In this document: one piece after another, positions 8,828-16,801 of the stretch | Position numbering within the stretch: position 1 is the first letter of the stretch | Layout of the letters: every line of letters starts with the position of its first letter | Position numbers and translations under genes: made by a program | Notes under the pieces: model-generated | The model's input: the letters and a program-made list of their open reading frames with translations, nothing else | The model's database searches: none | What the model was told of the DNA's origin: nothing | From: Pseudomonas putida | Lineage (GTDB): Bacteria > Pseudomonadota > Gammaproteobacteria > Pseudomonadales > Pseudomonadaceae | DNA length: 64,000 nucleotides | Direction: 5' to 3' | NCBI RefSeq assembly: GCF_001976065.1 | Contig: NZ_MNAH01000002.1 | Span: 238,848-302,847, forward strand

Positions 8828-9154
8828 GAGTGGGTATGGCGACCACTCAGGCGGGTCGACTTGATCCCGCACCCGCTTCGCCGTGATCTCCGCCAGCATG
8901 ATGCTGTTGGAAATGTCCAGCAGGGCGTTGCGCGATCCACCGTCCAGCAGATCCACCAAGTGATGGACCATCACATCGACCGAGGCCAGCGTCTCGACCA
9001 GGTAAACATCAAGGTTTCGGTCGCGGCCTCGGGGTCGACGGTAAAAAATAAGTGCAGGCAACGAAATGACCTGACTGTCAGGTATGCAAATGCCGCACAA
9101 GCCGGCGGATTCTGCGTAACCGTAGGTAATGACGCAAGGTCTTGTAGCTTTCAT
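8807..9154 (-). pseudogene. Degenerate small Pseudomonas-type protein (DUF6124/DUF3077-like)
   Basis: The C-terminal part (VYLVETLASVDVMVHHLVDLL, then GGSRNALLDISNSIMLAEI) resembles small acidic helical proteins common in Pseudomonas that I recall as DUF6124/DUF3077. The preceding residues in this frame look wrong. Another frame just upstream reads HLFFTVDPEAATETLM, which would join perfectly to VYLVETL if one base were restored near 9008. I therefore infer a frameshifted gene. It overlaps the convergent glycerate kinase end by 21 bp. The family name is from memory and uncertain. Confidence 0.45.
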
Positions 9155-9269
9155 GAAGTAATCCTGAGCGTTTTTAAACAAGCGCTCTACGGCGATGTTG
9201 AAAGCGCGATTGCAGCTGACGGAGGCAGCGTATTTCAGTGCTGGTCAGGCATCCTGTACAAACGGCCAC

Positions 9270-9285
9270 CTGTCAACTCTGACAG
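9270..9285. promoter_or_regulatory. Palindrome CTGTCA-N4-TGACAG, site 1
   Basis: An exact 6+6 inverted repeat with spacer ACTC. It lies between the divergent degenerate ORF (start 9154) and the 658-aa Ig-like gene (start 9449). The same half-sites recur at 14315, 30416 and 32492. Probably an operator for a dimeric regulator. The binding protein is inferred, not shown. Confidence 0.6.
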
Positions 9286-9448
9286 TATCGCGAATCAAGA
9301 AACTTCTGCTTAATCCGCCCAAGGCCTCAGTGGCCTCGCAGAGCGAAGGCAAGTGTGTCGTCGTGCCCGACTGTATCGATCTGCCAGACAGAATTGAACG
9401 CCATTGCGTTCGCAATGGCTCAATCGATACGAATGGGAGAGCGATAAC

Positions 9449-11425
9449 ATGGCGAGTGACGGCAGAAAACAACCCCTCCCTGCGTGGAGTCAACGAGTAT
9501 CGGGTCGTGCTGACGCCGATCCGTTTCCATCCCCGGACGTGAGTGCAGTCACATTGCCGGGTAATCCGGCAGGACTGTTTTCCCGAGCGTCCCTTGACGC
9601 AGGGATAGCCTTGAAGGTCCCGGCCTGGAGCACCATTCCAACTGATCCAGTGGAAAAAGAATACATTCGTGTCCAGCTCGCGCGTCCTGGCGCTTCGAGC
9701 TACGAAACTGTTGACGAGGTAGAGTTCATCCCTGGCACGACCCAACTTCCGCTCGCGGTCACGATCCCTTCCACGTGGTTATTGCAAGACGCAAATGAAG
9801 GGCCATTCAACCTGAGGTATCAGCAAGAGAATTACCTCGGAACAATCAGTAACTCCGACGACGTTCTTGTTTTCGTCGACAAGGTTCCTCCTAACGGCAC
9901 CGCTGCGCCTGACAAGTTGACGTTTGCATTTACTCCCCCAATTGTCGATGCCACTCTCACGGGGACCGACCTGGAAGCTGTTGTTCCTGATTGGACCGGT
10001 TCAGCTGAAGGCGACCAGGTTGCCTTCACCGTGGTGGCAGACACGCTACCAGAGGACCCCAATGACATCGTGCCCATCGACGTGGTCACGTTGGCGGCTG
10101 ACCGAAAGATCAAGTTTCCGGTCGCGCTGTTAAAAGACTTGCCCGACGGTAACTACTGCTTTGGCTATGTCATTGTGGACAAGGCTGGTAATCGAAGTCG
10201 TATCTCTATTTACGATTTGATTCCGTTGGCACTCGGTACGTTTCCACCGGCCCCATATCCCCCAATCACCGTCCCCGAGCATGAAGATGACGGCAAAGTA
10301 GACCGGGCAGACGCCTTGCAGGGGGTTTATGCCGAGTTTTCAAGAATTCTGCATGCCAAGCCAACGGACAAGATAGCGATCATTTGGGGGGCGAAGGAAC
10401 TTCCTTACCGGACACCCGTGGGTGCCAATCCTCCGAGCCGGATGAGCATTTCGGTCATTTGGGATCATATGCGGGACGAGTACGGGCAGGCGACAGTTCC
10501 TGTCGATACCGACGTAGAGTACAAGCTGTATCGCGGTTCGGTGGAGTTGGGGGGAGCGTCCACCAAGGTAGTGGTTGATTTTTCGCATACTGGCCCGGAG
10601 AACCCCAAGCCTGAACCGGGCAACCCAAATCTTCACCCATTGGATGTGTACGGTGAGGATGGCGAGGCCAACGACACGCCCAACAAGTTGATAGCGAGCG
10701 ATGAGAACAAGCCAGTCGTAGCCAGGATCAAACTCTACGATCCTCTCACCGATGGGGATGCTCTGCAGGTGTACTGGAACGGAACACCTATCGGTAGTCC
10801 TTTTCCGATCGACATCGCCAGTCATACACCTGGTGACGAAATCGATATTGATCTGGATTGGGACGTGATCAGGAAGGAAGGGAATCATGCGCAAATGCCG
10901 GTGACCTACACCCTCACCAACCCCGATTTCGCCAACCCCCAGGAGCCTGAGGAACCCACCAAAGTTGAAATCACGTTCCTCAGCGTGACGTTGCCATTGG
11001 CGATCCCACAGGATCTCGTCAATGGCAGGCTGACTTGCCGCTCATTACATTTTGAAGGAACAGAAATTGGTTTCCGGTACCTGATTCCTCCAAGTGACTA
11101 CCTGAAAGAAGGTATGACAGTGAAGCTTGAGTGGAAGGCTTCACATACCTATGCAACCCCGGTCGAAGTTGGAGCAGCCGGAAAAAATACGACCTATGGG
11201 CCGATTACGGCGGACGAGGCCCTTAACGGCTTCCTCTGGTTTATCGAGCCTTATGCCACTCACATTCTGCCGACATGGGCCAGTGCGACCAACCAGATAG
11301 GCAAGGGTGAAGTCCGCTACACGCTGGACGTTGGTGGCGTCCCGGTGCCTTCCGCTTTTTCGGATACGCAAGTGGGGCTGACTCAAGGGGCCGGTACCTG
11401 CGATCTGACTCCTCCCACCCCCTGA
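9449..11425 (+). CDS. Large hypothetical protein with Ig-like repeat architecture
   Basis: The 658-residue product is rich in Asp, Pro, Thr and Val, with no obvious signal peptide or membrane helix. The sequence suggests several beta-sandwich modules: FVDKVPPNGTAAPDKLTF, YVIVDKAGNRSRIS, and two similar blocks around IIWGAKELPYRTPVG and VYWNGTPIGSPFPIDI. These resemble bacterial Ig-like or adhesin repeats. GGGAGAG upstream supports the ATG at 9449. Proteins of this sort often accompany RHS genes in Pseudomonas, and here an RHS remnant follows. No enzymatic motif is seen and the function is unknown. Confidence 0.8.
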   Translation: MASDGRKQPLPAWSQRVSGRADADPFPSPDVSAVTLPGNPAGLFSRASLDAGIALKVPAWSTIPTDPVEKEYIRVQLARPGASSYETVDEVEFIPGTTQLPLAVTIPSTWLLQDANEGPFNLRYQQENYLGTISNSDDVLVFVDKVPPNGTAAPDKLTFAFTPPIVDATLTGTDLEAVVPDWTGSAEGDQVAFTVVADTLPEDPNDIVPIDVVTLAADRKIKFPVALLKDLPDGNYCFGYVIVDKAGNRSRISIYDLIPLALGTFPPAPYPPITVPEHEDDGKVDRADALQGVYAEFSRILHAKPTDKIAIIWGAKELPYRTPVGANPPSRMSISVIWDHMRDEYGQATVPVDTDVEYKLYRGSVELGGASTKVVVDFSHTGPENPKPEPGNPNLHPLDVYGEDGEANDTPNKLIASDENKPVVARIKLYDPLTDGDALQVYWNGTPIGSPFPIDIASHTPGDEIDIDLDWDVIRKEGNHAQMPVTYTLTNPDFANPQEPEEPTKVEITFLSVTLPLAIPQDLVNGRLTCRSLHFEGTEIGFRYLIPPSDYLKEGMTVKLEWKASHTYATPVEVGAAGKNTTYGPITADEALNGFLWFIEPYATHILPTWASATNQIGKGEVRYTLDVGGVPVPSAFSDTQVGLTQGAGTCDLTPPTP

Positions 11426-11443
11426 AAGCTAAAGCAGACAGCA

Positions 11444-11465
11444 GCAGGTGCCCCATGGCGCCTGC
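11444..11465 (+). terminator. Possible weak terminator after the Ig-like gene
   Basis: The hairpin gcaggtgcc-ccat-ggcgcctgc lies 19 bp after the stop, with one G-T pair and only a short T run (cgcttt). It could end transcription partially. Confidence 0.4.
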
Positions 11466-11646
11466 CGCTTTGAGCTGCGAGTGGTGCTTGGATCATTTGC
11501 AGGATTAGTCCTACATGAGTCTAAGGAATTGCCTGCATATCAATAGGAGTGTTCTGGATATTCTGCGGCCCCTTTTGTAGGAGGGCTCGTCACTATTAAT
11601 CAGGATGAGCCTGCCTTTTCGTCATCCAGATCCAATGGAGTAGGTC

Positions 11647-12624
11647 ATGTCCGCCAGCCAGTTGTTTATGTTGAGCCCTCTGTCACGTGTTTTGCGACTT
11701 TTACCCTTAGTGCCGCTTTTAATCATCAGCGAACAAGCCCATGCCATCCGTTTTATCGATGGCAGTCTGGAGCCCGAGGCATCAATCGACGGGACAACGA
11801 AGCTGGACAAATACAGTGTATTCAACGGCGCCACCCTGAATGCCGTTGGCGCGCAAACACTGGACATCTCGGTGGAACGATCGACCTTGAACCTGACCGG
11901 CACCAACGTACAGGGCATTGCCGCCAACGGTATACATCTGGACAGCAGTAAAGCAACGATCATCGGCAGCAACATTTCCAGTGACAGGGTCGGCCTGGTC
12001 CTGAGTCACGATGCGGCGAACACCACGGGCTCCACCGCCAACGTGAGCGGCAAAAGCACTCTCACCGGCGAGCGAAATGGCGCAACTGTCAACGGCTTGA
12101 GCACGTTGAATTTGAACGACAGCACGGTAACCGGTACCACGCTGGCAGGCATCCGTATGTTCGACGGCACCGTGAACGCTACCGACAGCAATATTGTGGG
12201 CGGAACCGTTGGCATTCAGGTCAACGCCGACCCTGGCGTTGCGGCACCTAACACGCTCAACTTGAGTGGTACCCAGGTCACAGGGCGGAACGGCTCGGCG
12301 ATTCTGGTCGACAATGCTCAAGCCAATATTGCCGTACTGAACAATTCAACGCTGGTCGCCAGCAACGATGTGCTGATGCAAGTCGCTAATGGCGGCGAAG
12401 GCAATCTCCGAGTAGACAGCAGTCATCTGACCGGCAATATCGTCGCCGACGGTACCAGCACCGCTAACGTAACCCTGGAAAACTCCGCATCCCTGACCGG
12501 TCGCTTGGAAAATGTTCAGAACCTGGGCATTAACAGCAGTGCCAAATGGGTGATGGTAGGTGATGGCAGTGTCGAGCATCTCACGCTGAACGGCGGTGGT
12601 ATCCAGTTCGGTAAGCCATCATGA
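11647..12624 (+). pseudogene. Truncated autotransporter passenger (pertactin-like), no beta-barrel
   Basis: The 325-residue frame has a signal-peptide-like start (LLPLVPLLIISEQAHA) and a run of short beta-helix-type repeats. Recurrent motifs are STLNLTGTNVQG, KATIIGSNIS, STLNLNDSTVTG and NTLNLSGTQVTG, as in pertactin passengers. Intact relatives continue after LNGGGIQFG into a pertactin stalk and a C-terminal 12-strand barrel. Here the frame ends immediately at KPS, and the last four bases are the ATGA start of an RHS fragment. Without the barrel it could be exported to the periplasm but not displayed on the surface. Confidence 0.75.
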
Positions 12625-13862
12625 GCCAGTTGTTCGTGTTCGACGGACTGGACAACCTGACGGCTGTGGTGACGGCCTTTTCAGGTGGCAGCAACAGGGC
12701 GACTTACAAATACAGCACGCAAGACCCGGCTCAACTGGTCAGTGTGACCAACACTCATGAGTGTTATCCGCCGGAGATCAACCTGATGTACAACCTGGAC
12801 GGCCATCTTATCTCCGACGAAGTCGGGCGCACGCTCGAGTACGACGCCCTCGGCCGGTTGACCGACGTCAGTGGCTTGCCGGGTGAAACGCCTAGTCACT
12901 ATCGCTACGATCCGCTGAACACGGTGGTGGGGCAGGACGACGAGCAACGCTACTACCAGGATGGCGAACTGGCCACGCGTATTCAGGGTGAGCAACGCAA
13001 CACGGTCATGCGTGCAAACGGGAACGCGCTCGCCGAGCGTCAGGAAGGTGCTGACCCAAAGTACCTGATGCTGGCCAGCGATCACAAAAATAGCGTGTTG
13101 TGCGAGATGAGCCAGGCGGGGCGCAAGGGCATTGCTTACACCGCGTATGGTGAAGCGATGGTGAGTGGTTCTTTGGGGTACAACGGGGAAGCCCGTGAAT
13201 CCCAGACTGGCCGGTATTTGCTGGGCAATGGTTATCGGGCGTATAACCCGGTTTTGATGAGGTTTCATAGTCCGGATAGTTTGAGTCCGTTTGAGGAGGG
13301 CGGGCTTAATTCGTATATGTATTGTGAGGGGAATCCGGTGGATTTTGTGGATCCGAGTGGAAACCGCTCCTTTTTTGCTTGGCTTAGAGATAAGCTTCTC
13401 TCAAAGAGCCCGAAACCGATTCCCAAGAGTGCACCGAAACCGACTTCCAAAAGTGCACCGAATACGGCTACTTTAGTCAGTAGTCCCGCCAAGAGTAGTA
13501 AACATGAATCGAAACCTACGTTCGATAATCGGGGCTTCAACGAATTACCAAAATGGCCGACGATTTGGAAACTAGGGGGAAGTCAGGGTCAGCCGGGTCG
13601 TACGATGGTTGAAAGGATGCCATCGTCAACCGGGCAGGGCAGTAACCTTCTAGGGGGATTCAATGGGCGCGATGACGTGGAATTTACTTCATCCAGGTCA
13701 CCCAGAGCCAATATTTCGAAGCCGTCACCGAAAAGGCGAGCAAAGACTCAAGATCCGAAGGCAGCCCGCACAGAAAAGACCGTCCAGCAGTTACGAGATG
13801 AGAAATGGGCGGCTAATCAAAAAATCGAGGATATAAGAAGAATAGAAGGCAGAAAGCAGTAG
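12621..13862 (+). CDS. N-terminally truncated RHS/YD-repeat protein with C-terminal tip
   Basis: The 413-residue frame starts mid-protein relative to RHS-core proteins: FVFDGLDNLTAVVTAF, then YNLDGHLISDEVGRTLEYDALGRL, both YD-repeat sequence. The RHS-associated core follows: LGYNGEARESQTGRYLLGNGYRAYNPVLMRFHSPDSLSPFEEGGLNSYMYCEGNPVDFVDPSG, ending near residue 246. The last 165 residues are the variable tip, rich in Lys, Ser and Pro (KPIPKSAPKPTSKSAP). I see no known toxin motif in the tip, whose DNA is AT-richer. Its ATG overlaps the passenger stop as ATGA. Probably a remnant or silent tip cassette, though translational coupling is possible. Confidence 0.75.
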   Translation: MSQLFVFDGLDNLTAVVTAFSGGSNRATYKYSTQDPAQLVSVTNTHECYPPEINLMYNLDGHLISDEVGRTLEYDALGRLTDVSGLPGETPSHYRYDPLNTVVGQDDEQRYYQDGELATRIQGEQRNTVMRANGNALAERQEGADPKYLMLASDHKNSVLCEMSQAGRKGIAYTAYGEAMVSGSLGYNGEARESQTGRYLLGNGYRAYNPVLMRFHSPDSLSPFEEGGLNSYMYCEGNPVDFVDPSGNRSFFAWLRDKLLSKSPKPIPKSAPKPTSKSAPNTATLVSSPAKSSKHESKPTFDNRGFNELPKWPTIWKLGGSQGQPGRTMVERMPSSTGQGSNLLGGFNGRDDVEFTSSRSPRANISKPSPKRRAKTQDPKAARTEKTVQQLRDEKWAANQKIEDIRRIEGRKQ

Positions 13863-13871
13863 AGCTTTGAT

Positions 13872-13909
13872 CACTGCCATGAACAAGTTTCAATCTGTTC
13901 ATGGCAGTG
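13872..13909. terminator. Strong hairpin after the RHS fragment
   Basis: A perfect 14-bp stem, cactgccatgaaca and its complement, has a 10-nt loop, 10 bp after the RHS stop. It is followed by ggtttact, so the U tract is weak. It lies between convergent genes (RHS and the LuxR-type regulator). Confidence 0.6.
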
Positions 13910-13941
13910 GGTTTACTCCGCCTGACCAACGATGATCCAAC

Positions 13942-14226
13942 TCAAGGCAACTGAATCAACCCCATCTCCAACGCTTTCAACACCGCCGACCCTCGCGAAC
14001 TGACGCCGAATTTGCGACGAATATTAGAGAAGTGGTAGTTCACCCCCGCCTCGGTGCAATTGAAAATCCGACCGATTTCCCAGGAGGATTTGCCAGCGGC
14101 GCTCCACTGCAGCACTTCTTTTTCTCTGGCGGTCAGTGTGATGACTGCTGCTCCTTCGGACTCCCGATGATGCAAATGGACGTGAGCAGGTGAAGTCGGA
14201 ATTTGGGCTGATTGGGGACGATACAT
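13942..14226 (-). CDS. Solo LuxR-type HTH transcriptional regulator (94 aa)
   Basis: Almost nothing but a GerE/LuxR DNA-binding domain. [56 protein letters not shown] carries the family's conserved Leu-Thr-x-Arg-Glu, the recognition helix region and the Val-x-x-His motif. No receiver or autoinducer domain precedes it. The ATG at 14226 follows a GGGAGAGC-type ribosome site. The palindrome CTGTCA-N4-TGACAG lies 89 bp upstream, suggesting autoregulation. Neighbouring accessory genes carry the same palindrome, so I infer that it is their regulator. Confidence 0.85.
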   Translation of the reverse strand: MYRPQSAQIPTSPAHVHLHHRESEGAAVITLTAREKEVLQWSAAGKSSWEIGRIFNCTEAGVNYHFSNIRRKFGVSSRGSAVLKALEMGLIQLP

Positions 14227-14314
14227 AACGGGCTCTCCCTTTTATCGTCAATGATCGCGTGGGTCAGACGCAAGAAGTCGAGTTATTTATATCGCGGATG
14301 GACAATCCGGGAAC

Positions 14315-14330
14315 CTGTCACAAATGACAG
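14315..14330. promoter_or_regulatory. Palindrome CTGTCA-N4-TGACAG, site 2
   Basis: An exact inverted repeat with spacer CAAA, extended by one further A-T pair plus a C-G pair on each side. It sits in the divergent region between the solo LuxR-type regulator and aruH, 89 bp from the regulator start. Confidence 0.6.
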
Positions 14331-14495
14331 GTGAGTGGCTCCAATACAGATAACCACTTGAAATACCTCCATTAAATCCTGGAAAAAATCTCCAATCCCG
14401 TTTGCCACTCATCATTCACCGGGCCTGTGCCAGGGTGGCGCGCGGCACGATTTGAGATAGTGTTGACTCAGGACCTCGCGCGACTGGAGAAATAC

Positions 14496-15683
14496 ATGCG
14501 CTATTCAGGCTTGACCCAACGCATCGCCGGTGAAGGCGCCGCGGCCTGGCAGATTCACAATCGCGCACTGGAGCTGCGCGAACAGGGCGTCGACATACTG
14601 CTGCTGTCGGTCGGCGACCCGGACTTCGATACACCCAAACCCATTGTTCAGGCGGCCGTCGACAGTTTGCTGGCCGGCGACACCCATTATTCGCAAGTGC
14701 GGGGTAGTCGGGGCTTGCGCGACAGCATTGCCCTGCGTCATCGGCGTCGAAGCGGCCAGGTGGTGGATGCCGACCACGTGATCGTGATGCCCGGCGCGCA
14801 ATGCGCAGTGTATTCGGTCGCGCAGTGCCTGCTCGATCCAGGGGACGAAGTGCTCGTCGCCGAGCCGATGTACGTGACCTATGAAGGGGTGTTTGGCGCT
14901 TGCGGGGCGACGGTGGTGCCGGTGCCGGTGCGTCCGGAGAACGGCTTTCGGGTCGATCCGGCGGACGTGGCGGCCCGCATCACCCCCAAGACCCGCGCGC
15001 TCATGCTTAACAGCCCGAACAACCCCTCCGGTGCCAGTTTGTCGCTGATGATCTGGCAGGAACTGGCGTTGCTGTGTCTGCGTCACGACCTGTGGCTGAT
15101 CAGCGATGAGGTCTACGGCGATCTGCTGTACGAAGGCGAACACATCAGCCCGGCGAGTCTGCCGGGCATGGCCGAGCGCACCGCGACCATCGACAGCCTG
15201 TCCAAATCCCACGCCATGACCGGTTGGCGAGTGGGGTGGGTGATCGGGCCAAAACGCTTGAACGATCATCTGGAGCATCTCTCGTTGAGCATGCTGTTTG
15301 GCATTCCGGAGTTCGTGCAAAAGGCTGCGCAACTGGCGCTTGAGAAAGACCTGCCGGAGGTTGCGTTGATGCGCGAAGAGTATCGCCAGCGTCGCGACCT
15401 GGTGTGTGCGAGCCTCAGGCACTGCCCGGGTATCCGGGCCATTCGGCCGGATGGCGGGATGTTCGTGATGGTCGACGTGCGCCAGACCGGGTTGACCGCC
15501 CAGCATTTCGCCGAGCGGTTGCTGGAAGGGTATGGGGTGTCGGTGCTGGCGGGGGAGGCGTTTGGGCCGAGTGCGGCGGGGCATATCCGCATCGGCCTGG
15601 TGGTGGACCAGCGCAAGCTGGCGGACGCCTGTAGGCGCATAGCGCTGTGTGCGATGGACCTACTGGAAGCGCGGCGAGCCTGA
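14496..15683 (+). CDS. aruH: Arginine:pyruvate transaminase (class I/II PLP aminotransferase)
   Basis: Predicted to transfer the alpha-amino group of L-arginine to pyruvate, giving 2-ketoarginine, the first step of the arginine transaminase pathway. The 395-residue protein starts MRYSGLTQRIAGEGAAAWQIH and matches the P. aeruginosa AruH sequence as I recall it along its whole length, including LLLSVGDPDFDTP and RPDGGMFVMVDVR. The PLP lysine is K237 in SLSKSHAMTGWRVGW, and NNPSGA carries the conserved Asn-Pro. GGAGA precedes the ATG at 14496. The usual partner aruI is not adjacent, so function rests on similarity alone. Confidence 0.82.
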   Translation: MRYSGLTQRIAGEGAAAWQIHNRALELREQGVDILLLSVGDPDFDTPKPIVQAAVDSLLAGDTHYSQVRGSRGLRDSIALRHRRRSGQVVDADHVIVMPGAQCAVYSVAQCLLDPGDEVLVAEPMYVTYEGVFGACGATVVPVPVRPENGFRVDPADVAARITPKTRALMLNSPNNPSGASLSLMIWQELALLCLRHDLWLISDEVYGDLLYEGEHISPASLPGMAERTATIDSLSKSHAMTGWRVGWVIGPKRLNDHLEHLSLSMLFGIPEFVQKAAQLALEKDLPEVALMREEYRQRRDLVCASLRHCPGIRAIRPDGGMFVMVDVRQTGLTAQHFAERLLEGYGVSVLAGEAFGPSAAGHIRIGLVVDQRKLADACRRIALCAMDLLEARRA

Positions 15684-15713
15684 GAAATGTTCCGTGTTTG
15701 TGCTGGCCCCTGC

Positions 15714-15788
15714 GCTTGCAAGCCCGCTCCCGCAAGGGATCTGTGAACGCCACAGATCTCGTGTGGGAGCGGGCTTGCTCGCGAAGGC
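15714..15788. repeat. BIME: REP pair between aruH and kguD
   Basis: A degenerate left REP (cttgcaagcccgctcccgca) and a canonical right REP (tgtgggagcgggcttgctcg) are in inverted orientation. A small hairpin (gatctgtg...cacagatc) lies between them. They separate the convergent aruH and kguD genes. Confidence 0.75.
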
Positions 15789-15810
15789 TGCCTGACAGGC
15801 GCCAATTATG

Positions 15811-16797
15811 TCAGCCCCTCCACGCCGCGCGATTCACCAGGTTCTTCGGACGTTCACCCGCCAGCGCCCCCAGCAGATTGTCCACAGCACACCGGGCCAT
15901 GGCCTCCCGCGTTTCATGGGTCGCCGAGCCCATGTGTGGCGTGGCCACCACGTTGTTCATCTGCAACAACGGCGAGTCGAGGTTCATTGGTTCGCGTTCG
16001 AACACATCCAGCCCCGCCGCACGAATCTGTCCGGCACGCAGTGCCTCGATCAGCGCCGCTTCGTCGACTACTTTGCCCCGGGAGATGTTGATGAAGAAGG
16101 TTTCGGGACGCATCTGCGCAAACTGATCCGCGCCGATCAGGCCTTCGGTTTCGGCAGTCAATGGCAAGGTCAAACAGACGAAATCGGCTTGCTGCAACAG
16201 GTCCGGCAGGCTGCGGTATTGCGCGTTGAACCGCTGCTCCACCGCTGGTTTCGGCGAGTGGCTGTGGTAGATCACCGGCATGCCAAAGCCGAAGTGACCG
16301 CGCTGGGCCAGTGCCTCACCGATGCGCCCCATGCCGATGATGCCCAGGGTCTTGCCGTGCACATCGCTGCCGAAATGAGCGGGACCGATGTTGCGGGTCC
16401 ATTGCCCGGCACGAACCATGTTGGCCAGTTCCACCACACGCCGCGCAGTCGCCAGGATTAGCGCAAAACCCGTATCGGCAGTGGTTTCGGTCAGCACGTC
16501 CGGCGTGTTGCTGAGCAGGATGCGCCGTTCGGTCAGGTAGTCGATGTCGTAGTTGTCGACACCCACCGAGACGCTGGCGATGGCTTCCAGGTTCGGCGCC
16601 AGGTCCAGCAGTCCGGCGTCCAGCTTGAGGCTGGCCCCCAGCAAGCCGTGCGCGCGGGGCAGGGCCTCGCGCAGACGGGCCAGGCCTTCGGCGTCGAGGC
16701 TTTCGATCAGCGTCACGTCGGCCTGCTCGTGCAAGCGGGCCATCAGCAGCGGCGAGAGTTTTTTGTACAGAACAACCTGCTTTTTCATTGTCGTCAT
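15811..16797 (-). CDS. kguD: 2-ketogluconate 6-phosphate reductase (D-2-hydroxyacid dehydrogenase family)
   Basis: Reduces 2-keto-6-phosphogluconate to 6-phosphogluconate, the last step of the kgu pathway feeding Entner-Doudoroff. The 328-residue product shows the NAD(P) Rossmann motif GIIGMGRIGEALAQRG. Catalytic-region motifs are SVSVGVDNYDID, NISRGKVVDEAALIEAL (Arg), AGLDVFEREP (Glu) and ATPHMGSATHETR (His). It begins four bases after the kguT stop, so it is the last gene of a kguE-K-T-D operon. A second in-frame ATG at 16788 is about equally likely as start. Confidence 0.9.
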   Translation of the reverse strand: MTTMKKQVVLYKKLSPLLMARLHEQADVTLIESLDAEGLARLREALPRAHGLLGASLKLDAGLLDLAPNLEAIASVSVGVDNYDIDYLTERRILLSNTPDVLTETTADTGFALILATARRVVELANMVRAGQWTRNIGPAHFGSDVHGKTLGIIGMGRIGEALAQRGHFGFGMPVIYHSHSPKPAVEQRFNAQYRSLPDLLQQADFVCLTLPLTAETEGLIGADQFAQMRPETFFINISRGKVVDEAALIEALRAGQIRAAGLDVFEREPMNLDSPLLQMNNVVATPHMGSATHETREAMARCAVDNLLGALAGERPKNLVNRAAWRG

Positions 16798-16801
16798 CCA
16801 A

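Noticed and set aside
10485..10510. cgacag-ttcc-tgtcg inverted repeat resembling the shared palindrome
   Set aside because: It is inside a coding sequence, the half-sites are in the opposite order, and they match only partly.
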